Positions 1-4,728 of a stretch of 5,735 bases of DNA are shown here, one piece after another. The stretch spans positions 1 to 5,735 of the forward strand of contig JANYFS010000192.1 of the NCBI GenBank assembly GCA_025359705.1, read 5' to 3'. How positions within the stretch are numbered: the first letter of the stretch is position 1; each line of letters starts with the position of its first letter. Under the pieces are notes generated by a model. The model saw only the letters and a list, made by a program, of their open reading frames with translations. It had not been told where the DNA came from and did not search any database. The stretch comes from Deinococcales bacterium. GTDB taxonomy: Bacteria; Deinococcota; Deinococci; Deinococcales; Deinococcaceae. A program made the position numbers and the translations under genes.

Positions 1-564
1 GCCAAGCTGTTTATCGAGCATAATTTGCACCTCGAGGGCTGGGAAGCTGCCTTACTCCTCTCAGCAATTGTCTCGGACACCCTGTATTTCCGTAGCCCCA
101 CCACCACCCCCCAAGACCGCGAAATTGCTGCGTATCTTTCACCCATTGCAGGAATTGCCGACCTCGAGAAGTATTCGCTCGAAATGTTTGCTGCCAAGAG
201 CAACTTGGGCGATATGGCAGCCGCCAAAATCCTCACGCTGGACTATAAAGTCTTCACTTTTGGCGGTAAACCTTACGGCTTGGGTGTCCTCGAGACGACC
301 AACCCTGGCTATGCTTTGGGTCGCAAAGCCGAGCTGCTGCAAGCCATGCAAGACGAAAAAGACGAAAGTAACCTCGAGGGGGTTTTGCTATCTATCGTGG
401 ATATTCTCAACGAAACCAACCACACCCTGGTTTTATCTGGCAGCGAAGCCACTTTGATCAAGGGTGCGTTTGGGGCCGATACCGTGGACGATTTGGCGGA
501 TTTGGGCAACCGCATCTCGAGGAAAAAACAGATCGTTCCTACCCTCGAGAAATATTTCGCCTGA
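1..564 (+). CDS. ppaC: Manganese-dependent inorganic pyrophosphatase (family II), C-terminal part, 5' truncated by window edge
   Basis: Cytoplasmic enzyme that hydrolyses pyrophosphate to two phosphates, pulling biosynthetic reactions forward. The frame is open from base 1 (187 codons, then TGA at 562-564), so the gene begins before the window; the TTG at 25 is only an internal codon. Visible family marks are the SAIVSDTLYFRSPTTT stretch at residues 21-36 of the fragment, with the SDT aspartate typical of the metal-site region of DHH-family pyrophosphatases, the FAAKSNL segment, and the terminal SRKKQIVP signature of the DHHA2 domain, which contributes basic residues for phosphate binding. 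Family II enzymes are about 310 residues, so roughly the last 60 percent is present. The DHH motif and N-terminal metal ligands lie outside. Five of its six CTCGAG sites encode Leu-Glu. A strong terminator follows 45 nt after the stop, so it ends its transcription unit. Assignment is firm. Confidence 0.93.
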   Translation, partial: AKLFIEHNLHLEGWEAALLLSAIVSDTLYFRSPTTTPQDREIAAYLSPIAGIADLEKYSLEMFAAKSNLGDMAAAKILTLDYKVFTFGGKPYGLGVLETTNPGYALGRKAELLQAMQDEKDESNLEGVLLSIVDILNETNHTLVLSGSEATLIKGAFGADTVDDLADLGNRISRKKQIVPTLEKYFA

Positions 565-608
565 ATATTTCCCCTAAGTATTTCGCTTAAACTCTCCAGT
601 TCCCCAGC

Positions 609-644
609 TTCCCAATCCCCGCTCGAGGGGGTTGGGAACTTTTT
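609..644 (+). terminator. Rho-independent terminator after the pyrophosphatase gene
   Basis: A 12-bp stem pairs 609-620 with 627-638, G/C-rich with one G-U pair and no mismatches. The 6-nt loop is GCTCGA and five T residues follow at 640-644. The loop/stem junction contains one of the CTCGAG palindromes (622-627). It sits 45 nt after the pyrophosphatase stop and should insulate the sigma-factor operon from read-through. Confidence 0.88.
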
Positions 645-663
645 GTTGGGTGGGTTACTCTAA
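635..663 (+). promoter_or_regulatory. Possible sigma-E-like (ECF) promoter for the downstream sigma operon
   Basis: GGAACTT at 635-641 is followed by a 17-nt spacer and TCTAA at 659-663. This resembles the -35 (GGAACTT) and -10 (TCTAA/TCAAA-type) elements known for RpoE-family sigma factors, which usually transcribe their own operon. The start site would be near 669-672, giving a leader of about 42-45 nt before the TTG start. The -35 overlaps the 3' arm and T-run of the preceding terminator. The match is by eye to the E. coli consensus; the true specificity of this sigma factor is unknown. Confidence 0.38.
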
Positions 664-669
664 GAGAAT

Positions 670-699
670 AGCAGGCAGATAGAAAGCAGGCAGATAGAA
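670..699 (+). repeat. Perfect 15-bp tandem duplication in the sigma operon leader
   Basis: AGCAGGCAGATAGAA occurs at 670-684 and again, identical and directly adjacent, at 685-699. It lies between the putative promoter and the TTG start of the sigma gene, so it would be in the untranslated leader. It could be a slippage duplication or a paired binding site; nothing in the sequence decides between them. Confidence 0.9.
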
Positions 700-713
700 G
701 GCGGGCCAAAGAC

Positions 714-1253
714 TTGAATCATTTAACCGATGCCGAATTGATTGCCCTGTCCAAACGTGACGAGGTGGCCTTTGAAACATTGATGCGGAGGCATGGCCCC
801 AAGGCAGCGGCTTTGGCCCGCTCTTTGGTGGGGGAGAGCCAGGTGGATGATGTGTTGCAGGAGGTGTTTATTTCGGTTCATCGCGGTCTTAAAAATTTTC
901 GGGGCGAGGCGGAGTTTGGCACTTGGCTGCACCGCATCACCCTGAATGCCTGCTATGCCAAACTCAAACGGGTGGTTCCAGAAGCCCTCGAGGATTATGA
1001 ACACCACCTTTCTTCGGATCAAAACGTGCAAAAAAATGCTGAACGCGCCCAGTTGCGTTCACTCATCGAATCGGGAATGCAAACCTTACCCCTCGAGCAA
1101 CGTGAAGCCTTTGCCCTGCGGGAATTTTCGGGCCTCGAGTATGAATCCATTGCCGAGATCCTGCGCTGCCAATTGGGTACGGTCAAATCCCGTATCTCGA
1201 GGGCCAAAGCCAGCCTCAAAGAATTTCTGACTTCAAAAGGAGTACGCCCCTGA
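714..1253 (+). CDS. ECF-type RNA polymerase sigma factor (RpoE-like)
   Basis: Directs RNA polymerase to a dedicated set of stress promoters. The 179-residue length is typical of ECF sigma factors. Region 2 spans about residues 19-87, with DDVLQEVF at 45-52 (core-polymerase contact) and FGTWLHRITLNACY at 68-81 (-10 recognition area). Region 4 spans about 119-173, with LPLEQREAFALREF and a helix-turn-helix around 142-168 (YESIAEIL then GTVKSRISRAKASL) that reads the -35. There is no extra C-terminal domain. The start is TTG at 714: an in-frame TAG lies at 669-671 and no ATG or GTG falls between. The Shine-Dalgarno is weak (GAAGG/GGCGG about 10-15 nt upstream). Its TGA overlaps the next gene's ATG by one base. 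Co-transcription with a membrane protein and an RseB-like protein suggests an envelope-stress sigma factor; the regulon cannot be read from the sequence. Confidence 0.93.
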   Translation: MNHLTDAELIALSKRDEVAFETLMRRHGPKAAALARSLVGESQVDDVLQEVFISVHRGLKNFRGEAEFGTWLHRITLNACYAKLKRVVPEALEDYEHHLSSDQNVQKNAERAQLRSLIESGMQTLPLEQREAFALREFSGLEYESIAEILRCQLGTVKSRISRAKASLKEFLTSKGVRP

Positions 1254-1537
1254 TGGATAACCCTAAGGATGACCCCTGGGACAACTTGATTCGTGAGGCC
1301 AGCCAGCCCGACCAGCGCGATATGGCAGCGGTAGACCGTGCTTTGCTGAAAGTGCGGCAGCACAACCGCAAACACCAGATTTGGTTCCGCACCTTACAAG
1401 GTGGACTGGCTACCGCTGCCGTGGTAGCGGGGCTGAGCTTTTGGAGTTTTAGTCACAACTCGAGCGGCGGGGTGGTGGGCGAAGCCGAAGCACAATTGGC
1501 CTACGATGCCTACAGCGACGCGGCTGGAGGCTGGTAA
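1253..1537 (+). CDS. Small single-pass membrane protein, presumed anti-sigma factor
   Basis: A 94-residue protein I do not recognise by sequence. Its place between an ECF sigma gene and an RseB-like gene, with an ATGA-type overlap (TGATG at 1251-1255), strongly suggests the anti-sigma factor. Residues 1-46 are polar and charged and probably cytoplasmic. One hydrophobic helix covers about 48-66 (LQGGLATAAVVAGLSFWSF), preceded by basic KHQIWFR, which gives an N-inside orientation. Residues 67-94 would face outward. There is no HxxxCxxC zinc anti-sigma motif and no cysteine at all. Both halves are much shorter than in E. coli RseA, leaving little room for a site-1 protease target or an RseB-binding segment. 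The Shine-Dalgarno AAAGGAG (1236-1242) lies 10 nt before ATG, inside the sigma gene. The function is inferred from context and topology only. Confidence 0.72.
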   Translation: MDNPKDDPWDNLIREASQPDQRDMAAVDRALLKVRQHNRKHQIWFRTLQGGLATAAVVAGLSFWSFSHNSSGGVVGEAEAQLAYDAYSDAAGGW

Positions 1538-1539
1538 AG

Positions 1540-2319
1540 GTGAAACGTGTTATTGTGCTGTGCCTCTTGCTAGCCTCGAGCCAAGCGCTTGCCACCGACC
1601 TCGAGGGGTTGATCAAGGCTGTGACCGAAGGCGGAATTGCCCAAGGCCAAGTTCAAGTGGATTTGGTATTTCCGCCCAACAAAAACCCCAGCAAAATCAT
1701 GAACCGCTTACCCAACTTGGGAATTTTGCCCCAATTGGTACGGCAAAACTTTGAGGTCAGCTCGAATACCTCGGATACTTTTTTGGGCCGCGAAGTCAGT
1801 AAGCTCGAGCTGCATCCCAAAAACGTGGCTGCGGGGCAATGGATCTTTTGGATCGATAAAATCTGGAATACCCCGCTGGCCTTCGAGCAGCACAACTTTG
1901 AGGGCAAATTGCTGCGCCGCGCGGCTTATATTTCCCTCGAGGCGACCCCGCCACAGCTTCGCAAAAAACCCGAATTGCAAAACCCCAAAATCAAGCTGAA
2001 CCGAGTATTGGGCAAAGTATTGCCCAACTTTACCCCGCCCAGTGGATTCGAAGCGGTGAGTCTCAAACGTGGAATGCGAGGCAAGCTCGAGACCCTCGAG
2101 CTTAACTTTTCGGATGGTTTAAATACTTTCCCCATGATCATTACCAGTAAAAATACCAAAGGTGAAGGCATCCAAACCCGCCGCTTGGGTGAGGTATGGA
2201 TTTGGATGGTGGGAAGTTTTGCCAAAGGCACGCTCGAGAAAAGTTTGTCCAGCCTCACCGAAACCCCCGATGTCAATAACTTGGGAACTTTGGCGGATTC
2301 GCCAGATGCAAATAAATAA
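1540..2319 (+). CDS. Secreted RseB/MucB-like sigma-E regulatory protein
   Basis: A 259-residue exported protein. Residues 1-18 form a Sec signal peptide (MKRVIVLCLLLASSQALA, cleavage after ALA) with no lipobox cysteine at the cleavage site. The body has the two-part look of RseB/MucB. The N-terminal, lipoprotein-carrier-like domain (about 19-130) contains WIFWIDKIWNTPLAFEQHNF at 101-120, matching the family's 'LWxDxxTGLPL' strand and following 'G.L' turn. The C-terminal domain (about 150-235) has PPSGFEAVS at 156-164, FSDGLNTFPMI at 180-190 (family '[YF]SDGL') and a VGSFAKGTLEKSLSSL tail at 214-229. In proteobacteria RseB binds lipopolysaccharide or mislocalised lipoproteins and protects RseA from cleavage; a similar sensing role is inferred here. 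The start is GTG at 1540, with GGAGG at 1526-1530 nine nt upstream, inside the previous gene. The 2-nt gap implies translational coupling. Family assignment rests on motif memory, not alignment. Confidence 0.75.
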   Translation: MKRVIVLCLLLASSQALATDLEGLIKAVTEGGIAQGQVQVDLVFPPNKNPSKIMNRLPNLGILPQLVRQNFEVSSNTSDTFLGREVSKLELHPKNVAAGQWIFWIDKIWNTPLAFEQHNFEGKLLRRAAYISLEATPPQLRKKPELQNPKIKLNRVLGKVLPNFTPPSGFEAVSLKRGMRGKLETLELNFSDGLNTFPMIITSKNTKGEGIQTRRLGEVWIWMVGSFAKGTLEKSLSSLTETPDVNNLGTLADSPDANK

Positions 2320-2335
2320 ACCAGAAATAAACCAG
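2314..2335 (+). repeat. 11-bp tandem duplication across the rseB-like stop codon
   Basis: AAATAAACCAG is present at 2314-2324 and repeated exactly at 2325-2335. The first copy contains the TAA stop (2317-2319) and the second supplies only spacer sequence. It looks like a slippage duplication at the gene end. Confidence 0.85.
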
Positions 2336-2578
2336 AACAGCACATCCCGAACAAGCAGGACAAGCCAGCGGACAGGCCCGATAGCGACCAAGCCCCGTCA
2401 GGTGGCGCAGTAGGGTCAAGGCAGCCGTTCGGACTTTTTGAATAGTGTACAGCATGACGATCAAGCTCGCGGACGATCTCGAGGATCGAGGTGCTTAGTG
2501 CGATCTGCCGTACTGCATCCCATCCGTATCTTACAAGGTGCTTTTGGGTCAAGACTCCGTGGGTTTTCCACCCAGACC
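2320..2578. other. 259-bp spacer between convergent genes, no supported gene
   Basis: Between the rseB-like stop and the stop of the opposing peptidase gene I see no convincing coding region. The open frames crossing it on both strands extend from the flanking genes out of frame and lack recognisable motifs. It contains the second copy of the 11-bp repeat, one CTCGAG (2478-2483), a 15-codon mini-frame (2454-2498) with a TAGTGT box 5 nt before its ATG, and a bulged hairpin near the right end (2546-2579). No strong intrinsic terminator is visible for either neighbour. It may contain a decayed gene, but nothing identifiable remains. Confidence 0.6.
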
Positions 2579-2579
2579 C
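2546..2579. terminator. Weak bulged hairpin between convergent genes, doubtful terminator
   Basis: GGGTC (2546-2550) pairs with GACCC (2575-2579). Inside it TGGGT (2560-2564) pairs with ACCCA (2570-2574) around a 5-nt loop, with a 9-nt one-sided bulge. It sits immediately beyond, and just into, the peptidase stop codon. Neither strand has a proper T-run after it, so a bidirectional terminator role is only a possibility. Confidence 0.22.
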
Positions 2580-3658
2580 TATCTTATAAATTTCCCATTC
2601 TCTTGAATCAGCACATCATCGGCCCAAATCTGGCCCCCATTTCGCAAATCACAAATCATATCCCAATGAATCGCGCTTTTATTCAGTCCGCCGCATTCGG
2701 CGTAACTATTGCCAAGCGCAAAATGTACTGTTCCACCAATTTTTTCATCGAACAAAATCTCTTTGCTGGGGTGCTGGATACCGTAGTTGGTGCCAATCCC
2801 AATTTCTCCCACAATTTTAGCCCCTGCATCGGTCTCGAGCGCCGCCAGTAGCACTTCTTCGCCTTGCTCGGCGCTGGCCCGCACCACTTTGCCTCCCTTC
2901 AGCTCGAGGCGAATTCCCGAGAGGGTCTGGCCCCCGTACACCGTGGGTAAAGCGTAATAAATCTGGCCCTCGGCACTGTCCTCGAGCGGGCTGGTGAACA
3001 CTTCACCGCTGGGCATATTGCGTTGTCCGTCCGAATTGCGCCAAGTGCGCCCCGTCACCTTGACCCGCAGGTCGGTTTCTGGCCCCAAAACCCGAATTTC
3101 GGAAGCCCCCCGAATCCGCTCGATCAAATCTGCTTGGTAGGCCCGCACCTCGAGCCACTGGGATACAGGATCGGCATGATCCAAAAACATGGCCCTCGAG
3201 ACGAAATCTTGGTACTCGAGCAGAGTCATATCGGCATTTTCCGCGCCCATTTGGGTAGGAAATAAGCTGACACACCATCTTTCCCTCGAGCGGGCATCCA
3301 ATAGCGCTCGAGCGGCCTGAGCATAGCGCTGCACCCGACTTGCTTCCACCCGCACGGTGCTGGCCCTACTGGTCAAAATCGCAATGCTTGCGTCGATGCT
3401 TTGCATTTCGGCAATGCTGCTAGGGTGGTTGCGCTCGAGGACCTCAAAGGCGGCATATTTTTGGAACAGCGCCATTTGGTCGGGAAAAGTCAGCTTTAAA
3501 ACGGGTTCGGCCCCCCGCTCGAGAACCGCCTGATATAACCGCTCGAGCAAGGGCAAGGCTTGGGTATTGCCGTTGATCAAAATGCGCTGCTTGGGCTGCA
3601 CTGCAAGGCAGTAATCGGTCAGTAGGTCGGCGTGTTTTTGCAGCAATTCGGGAGACAT
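2579..3658 (-). CDS. Aminopeptidase, peptidase family M29 (AmpT/AmpS/PepS type)
   Basis: A cytoplasmic metallo-aminopeptidase that removes N-terminal residues from peptides. It has 359 residues, somewhat shorter than the roughly 400-residue AmpT/AmpS enzymes. Residues 1-180 form the more variable N-terminal domain. The conserved M29 C-terminal half holds NMPSGEVFTSP at 214-224, GEIGIGTN at 284-291, DEKIGGTVHFALGNSY at 304-319 and HWDM at 331-334. Likely metal and catalytic residues, by family pattern, are Glu219, Glu285, His312, Tyr319, His331 and Asp333, and all are present. It is single-gene and convergent with the sigma operon. The ATG at 3656-3658 has no Shine-Dalgarno but a TAAGCT box only 5 nt upstream, pointing to a leaderless mRNA. 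It carries 11 CTCGAG sites, most read as Leu-Glu and a few as Ser-Arg or Ala-Arg, so the motif is used in several frames. It looks intact and the family call is firm; substrate range is not predictable. Confidence 0.92.
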   Translation of the reverse strand: MSPELLQKHADLLTDYCLAVQPKQRILINGNTQALPLLERLYQAVLERGAEPVLKLTFPDQMALFQKYAAFEVLERNHPSSIAEMQSIDASIAILTSRASTVRVEASRVQRYAQAARALLDARSRERWCVSLFPTQMGAENADMTLLEYQDFVSRAMFLDHADPVSQWLEVRAYQADLIERIRGASEIRVLGPETDLRVKVTGRTWRNSDGQRNMPSGEVFTSPLEDSAEGQIYYALPTVYGGQTLSGIRLELKGGKVVRASAEQGEEVLLAALETDAGAKIVGEIGIGTNYGIQHPSKEILFDEKIGGTVHFALGNSYAECGGLNKSAIHWDMICDLRNGGQIWADDVLIQENGKFIR

Positions 3659-3663
3659 GGTTT

Positions 3664-3669
3664 AGCTTA
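3664..3669 (-). promoter_or_regulatory. Putative -10 box of a leaderless promoter for the M29 peptidase
   Basis: Read on the minus strand, TAAGCT fits the TANNNT -10 pattern and ends 5 nt before the ATG, so transcription would begin at or next to the start codon. No Shine-Dalgarno is present in the intervening AAACC. I see no good -35 at 17-18 bp. Confidence 0.42.
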
Positions 3670-3832
3670 GCCCAAACTTCCAAAAAATACCCTCGAGCTG
3701 GGCTTTTAGGATGATTTATAGTCAATTCAAGTGCGCTCGAGGAAGGCGAAAAACACCGCTCGAGCGTACCTATAACTGCGCTTGTACACAATTTTTCTTC
3801 CCCCTCGAGCCACCCACCTCACTCAAATCCTC

Positions 3833-3838
3833 TAAACT
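3833..3838 (+). promoter_or_regulatory. Putative -10 box of a leaderless promoter for the 191-residue protein
   Basis: TAAACT fits TANNNT and is followed by 6 nt (GATCAG) and then ATG at 3845. There is no Shine-Dalgarno, so a leaderless transcript starting at the AUG is the simplest reading. No clear -35 is visible. Confidence 0.45.
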
Positions 3839-3844
3839 GATCAG

Positions 3845-4420
3845 ATGTCCAACCCGCCCCCCAAACCCACCAAAAACCCCTCGAGCGCCACTGGGGATGG
3901 TGGGCCGAGCCGTAGCCAAAAGTTGGCCCAGGCCCTCAAGCAAGTTCGCAAAATTCAAGAAATTCAAAAAGAAGTATCCCAAGCCGCCTCGAGGGATGCC
4001 GCAAAAAGCAGTTCCAAAGGCAAAAAAACAGGGGGTAAAGTTCACCATCCCTTGCCCGAAGCGCCACCCCCCGATAAAGGTTTTCGGGATATGGACGGCG
4101 TGGTGCATACCTTTCCAGAGAGTGGCTTGAAGCGTTTAGCGGCTCAGTTGCTGTCTGACAACAAAAAACGTTGGCGCTACCGCCCCTATACCTTTCCGCT
4201 GTTTACCCCTTCGGGCAGCGAACAAGAGTGCCATTTCGACTTTCATATCTACGACAATATGAGTACCGTAGTACGGCTGATTACGGTGGTTCCTTCGGAA
4301 AGCCGCGAGCTTTGGGATCGTTTGGGGCGCTTTAAACGCCAATACACCATGTATACCCATGAGGTTTGGACTGCCGAACAGTTATCGGCTCGCTATGGGC
4401 GCAAACGGTTGGGTTTTTAA
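3845..4420 (+). CDS. Protein of unknown function, disordered basic N-terminus plus compact C-terminal domain
   Basis: A 191-residue protein that I cannot place in a named family. Residues 1-80 are rich in Pro, Lys, Ser, Gln and Ala, with a helical, possibly coiled stretch at about 22-50 (SQKLAQALKQVRKIQEIQKE), and look disordered or linker-like. Residues 81-191 look globular and conserved in character: FRDMDGVVHTF (80-90), RWRYRPYTFPLFTPSG (109-124), an acidic-aromatic strand FDFHIYD (131-137), a hydrophobic strand VVRLITVVP (142-150), LWDRLGRFKRQY (156-167) and a tail ELWTAEQLSARYG-like end. The alternating Asp and hydrophobic strands recall small nuclease-like alpha/beta folds, but no E-x-K catalytic triad can be assigned, so no function is claimed. 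There is no signal peptide or membrane segment. The ATG start follows a TAAACT box by 6 nt. The C-terminal domain is free of CTCGAG, within the longest CTCGAG-free stretch in the window (3994-4561). Confidence 0.75.
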   Translation: MSNPPPKPTKNPSSATGDGGPSRSQKLAQALKQVRKIQEIQKEVSQAASRDAAKSSSKGKKTGGKVHHPLPEAPPPDKGFRDMDGVVHTFPESGLKRLAAQLLSDNKKRWRYRPYTFPLFTPSGSEQECHFDFHIYDNMSTVVRLITVVPSESRELWDRLGRFKRQYTMYTHEVWTAEQLSARYGRKRLGF

Positions 4421-4448
4421 GACCATTTAAATAATTCCTCAAATAACT

Positions 4449-4496
4449 TTTTAAACAACCTTTCAAACAACCTTTCAAGCAACCTTTCAAGCAACC
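4449..4496 (+). repeat. 12-bp tandem repeat array, four units
   Basis: Four consecutive 12-mers: TTTTAAACAACC (4449-4460), TTTCAAACAACC (4461-4472), TTTCAAGCAACC (4473-4484) and TTTCAAGCAACC (4485-4496). The last two are identical and divergence grows towards the left. A degenerate fifth unit may precede. The unit length is a multiple of three, which keeps the minus-strand frame open. Iterated operator, slippage array or plain spacer are all possible. Confidence 0.88.
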
Positions 4497-4514
4497 TTGT
4501 GCAAACCGCTTTAC

Positions 4515-4544
4515 ACCCTGTAGAACCCTGTAAAACCCTTTTGG
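4515..4544 (+). repeat. 10-bp tandem repeat, two good copies and a partial third
   Basis: ACCCTGTAGA (4515-4524) and ACCCTGTAAA (4525-4534) differ at one base. ACCCTTTTGG (4535-4544) keeps the first five bases. The 10-bp period puts the copies nearly on one face of the helix, about 45-75 bp upstream of the glgX promoter -35. Confidence 0.7.
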
Positions 4545-4588
4545 AAGTGTTCAAAAAATAGCTCGAGGGAGAATCCCCTTTATTTTCC

Positions 4589-4617
4589 TTGACGAATATC
4601 TCACATTTGCTTAATCT
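4589..4617 (+). promoter_or_regulatory. Sigma-70-type promoter for glgX
   Basis: TTGACG (4589-4594), a 17-nt spacer and TAATCT (4612-4617) make a close match to the housekeeping consensus with ideal spacing. The start site would be near 4624, giving a leader of roughly 80-105 nt depending on which glgX ATG is used. The leader contains short inverted repeats, for example GAATT/AATTC around 4645-4660 and ACCTT/AAGGT around 4668-4683. Confidence 0.68.
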
Positions 4618-4728
4618 GGGTTCGGGTTCTGCTGAACTGCTCGAGAATTCTACAAAATTCCACAAATACCTTCCAAAAAGGTTCCGAAAGGGCAATGGCG
4701 GTTTATGATGCTCGAGAGACTAAAATTC

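Larger units (their letters stand above)
3659..3844. promoter_or_regulatory. Divergent intergenic promoter region with four CTCGAG sites
   Basis: A 186-bp spacer between two divergent genes, so it must hold both promoters. CTCGAG occurs at 3692, 3736, 3759 and 3804 (spacings 44, 23 and 45 bp). The third sits inside a 10-bp perfect palindrome, CGCTCGAGCG (3757-3766). The closest promoter-like boxes are the -10 elements abutting each start codon; an AT-rich TTTATA at 3715-3720 could serve as an alternative minus-strand TATAAA. Confidence 0.5.
4421..4704. other. Spacer upstream of glgX with tandem repeats and promoter
   Basis: This stretch has no supported gene. From left to right it holds an A/T-rich segment, a 12-bp tandem repeat array (4449-4496), a 10-bp repeat pair (4515-4534), a small imperfect hairpin around 4567-4576, a sigma-70-type promoter (4589-4617) and the probable glgX leader. 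CTCGAG occurs at 4562 and 4640 (with 4711 just before the preferred glgX start). A 92-codon minus-strand frame with a TTG start covers it, but its Leu-rich end is simply the 12-bp array translated. Confidence 0.6.

Noticed and set aside
25..27. TTG as the start of the pyrophosphatase
   Set aside because: The frame is open to base 1 and the encoded AKLFIEHN continues the family sequence, so the true start is upstream of the window.
2284..2290. Second GGAACTT, inside the rseB-like gene, as another ECF promoter
   Set aside because: No TCTAA-like -10 occurs at 15-18 bp, and no gene follows in the plus direction for a long distance.
1926..2552. 208-codon open frame on the minus strand, possible transposase remnant
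   Set aside because: Two thirds of it is antisense to the rseB-like gene. The remainder shows no DDE or HTH pattern, and no terminal inverted repeats or target duplications were found.
4497..4526. TTGTGC with TAGAAC as a second glgX promoter
   Set aside because: The -10 is poor and the TTGACG/TAATCT pair downstream is much better.
4566..4577. Hairpin GGGA-GAA-TCCC followed by T-rich sequence as a terminator for the 191-residue gene
   Set aside because: The stem is only 4 bp with a mismatch beyond, and the T-run is interrupted. It is too weak to call.
4417..4695. Minus-strand 92-codon frame ending in LLER/LFER/LFKK repeats
   Set aside because: The Leu-rich periodic end is the 12-bp tandem array translated. 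The start is a TTG without a Shine-Dalgarno, and the frame overlaps the glgX promoter and leader. A real amphipathic peptide is not excluded but is unsupported.
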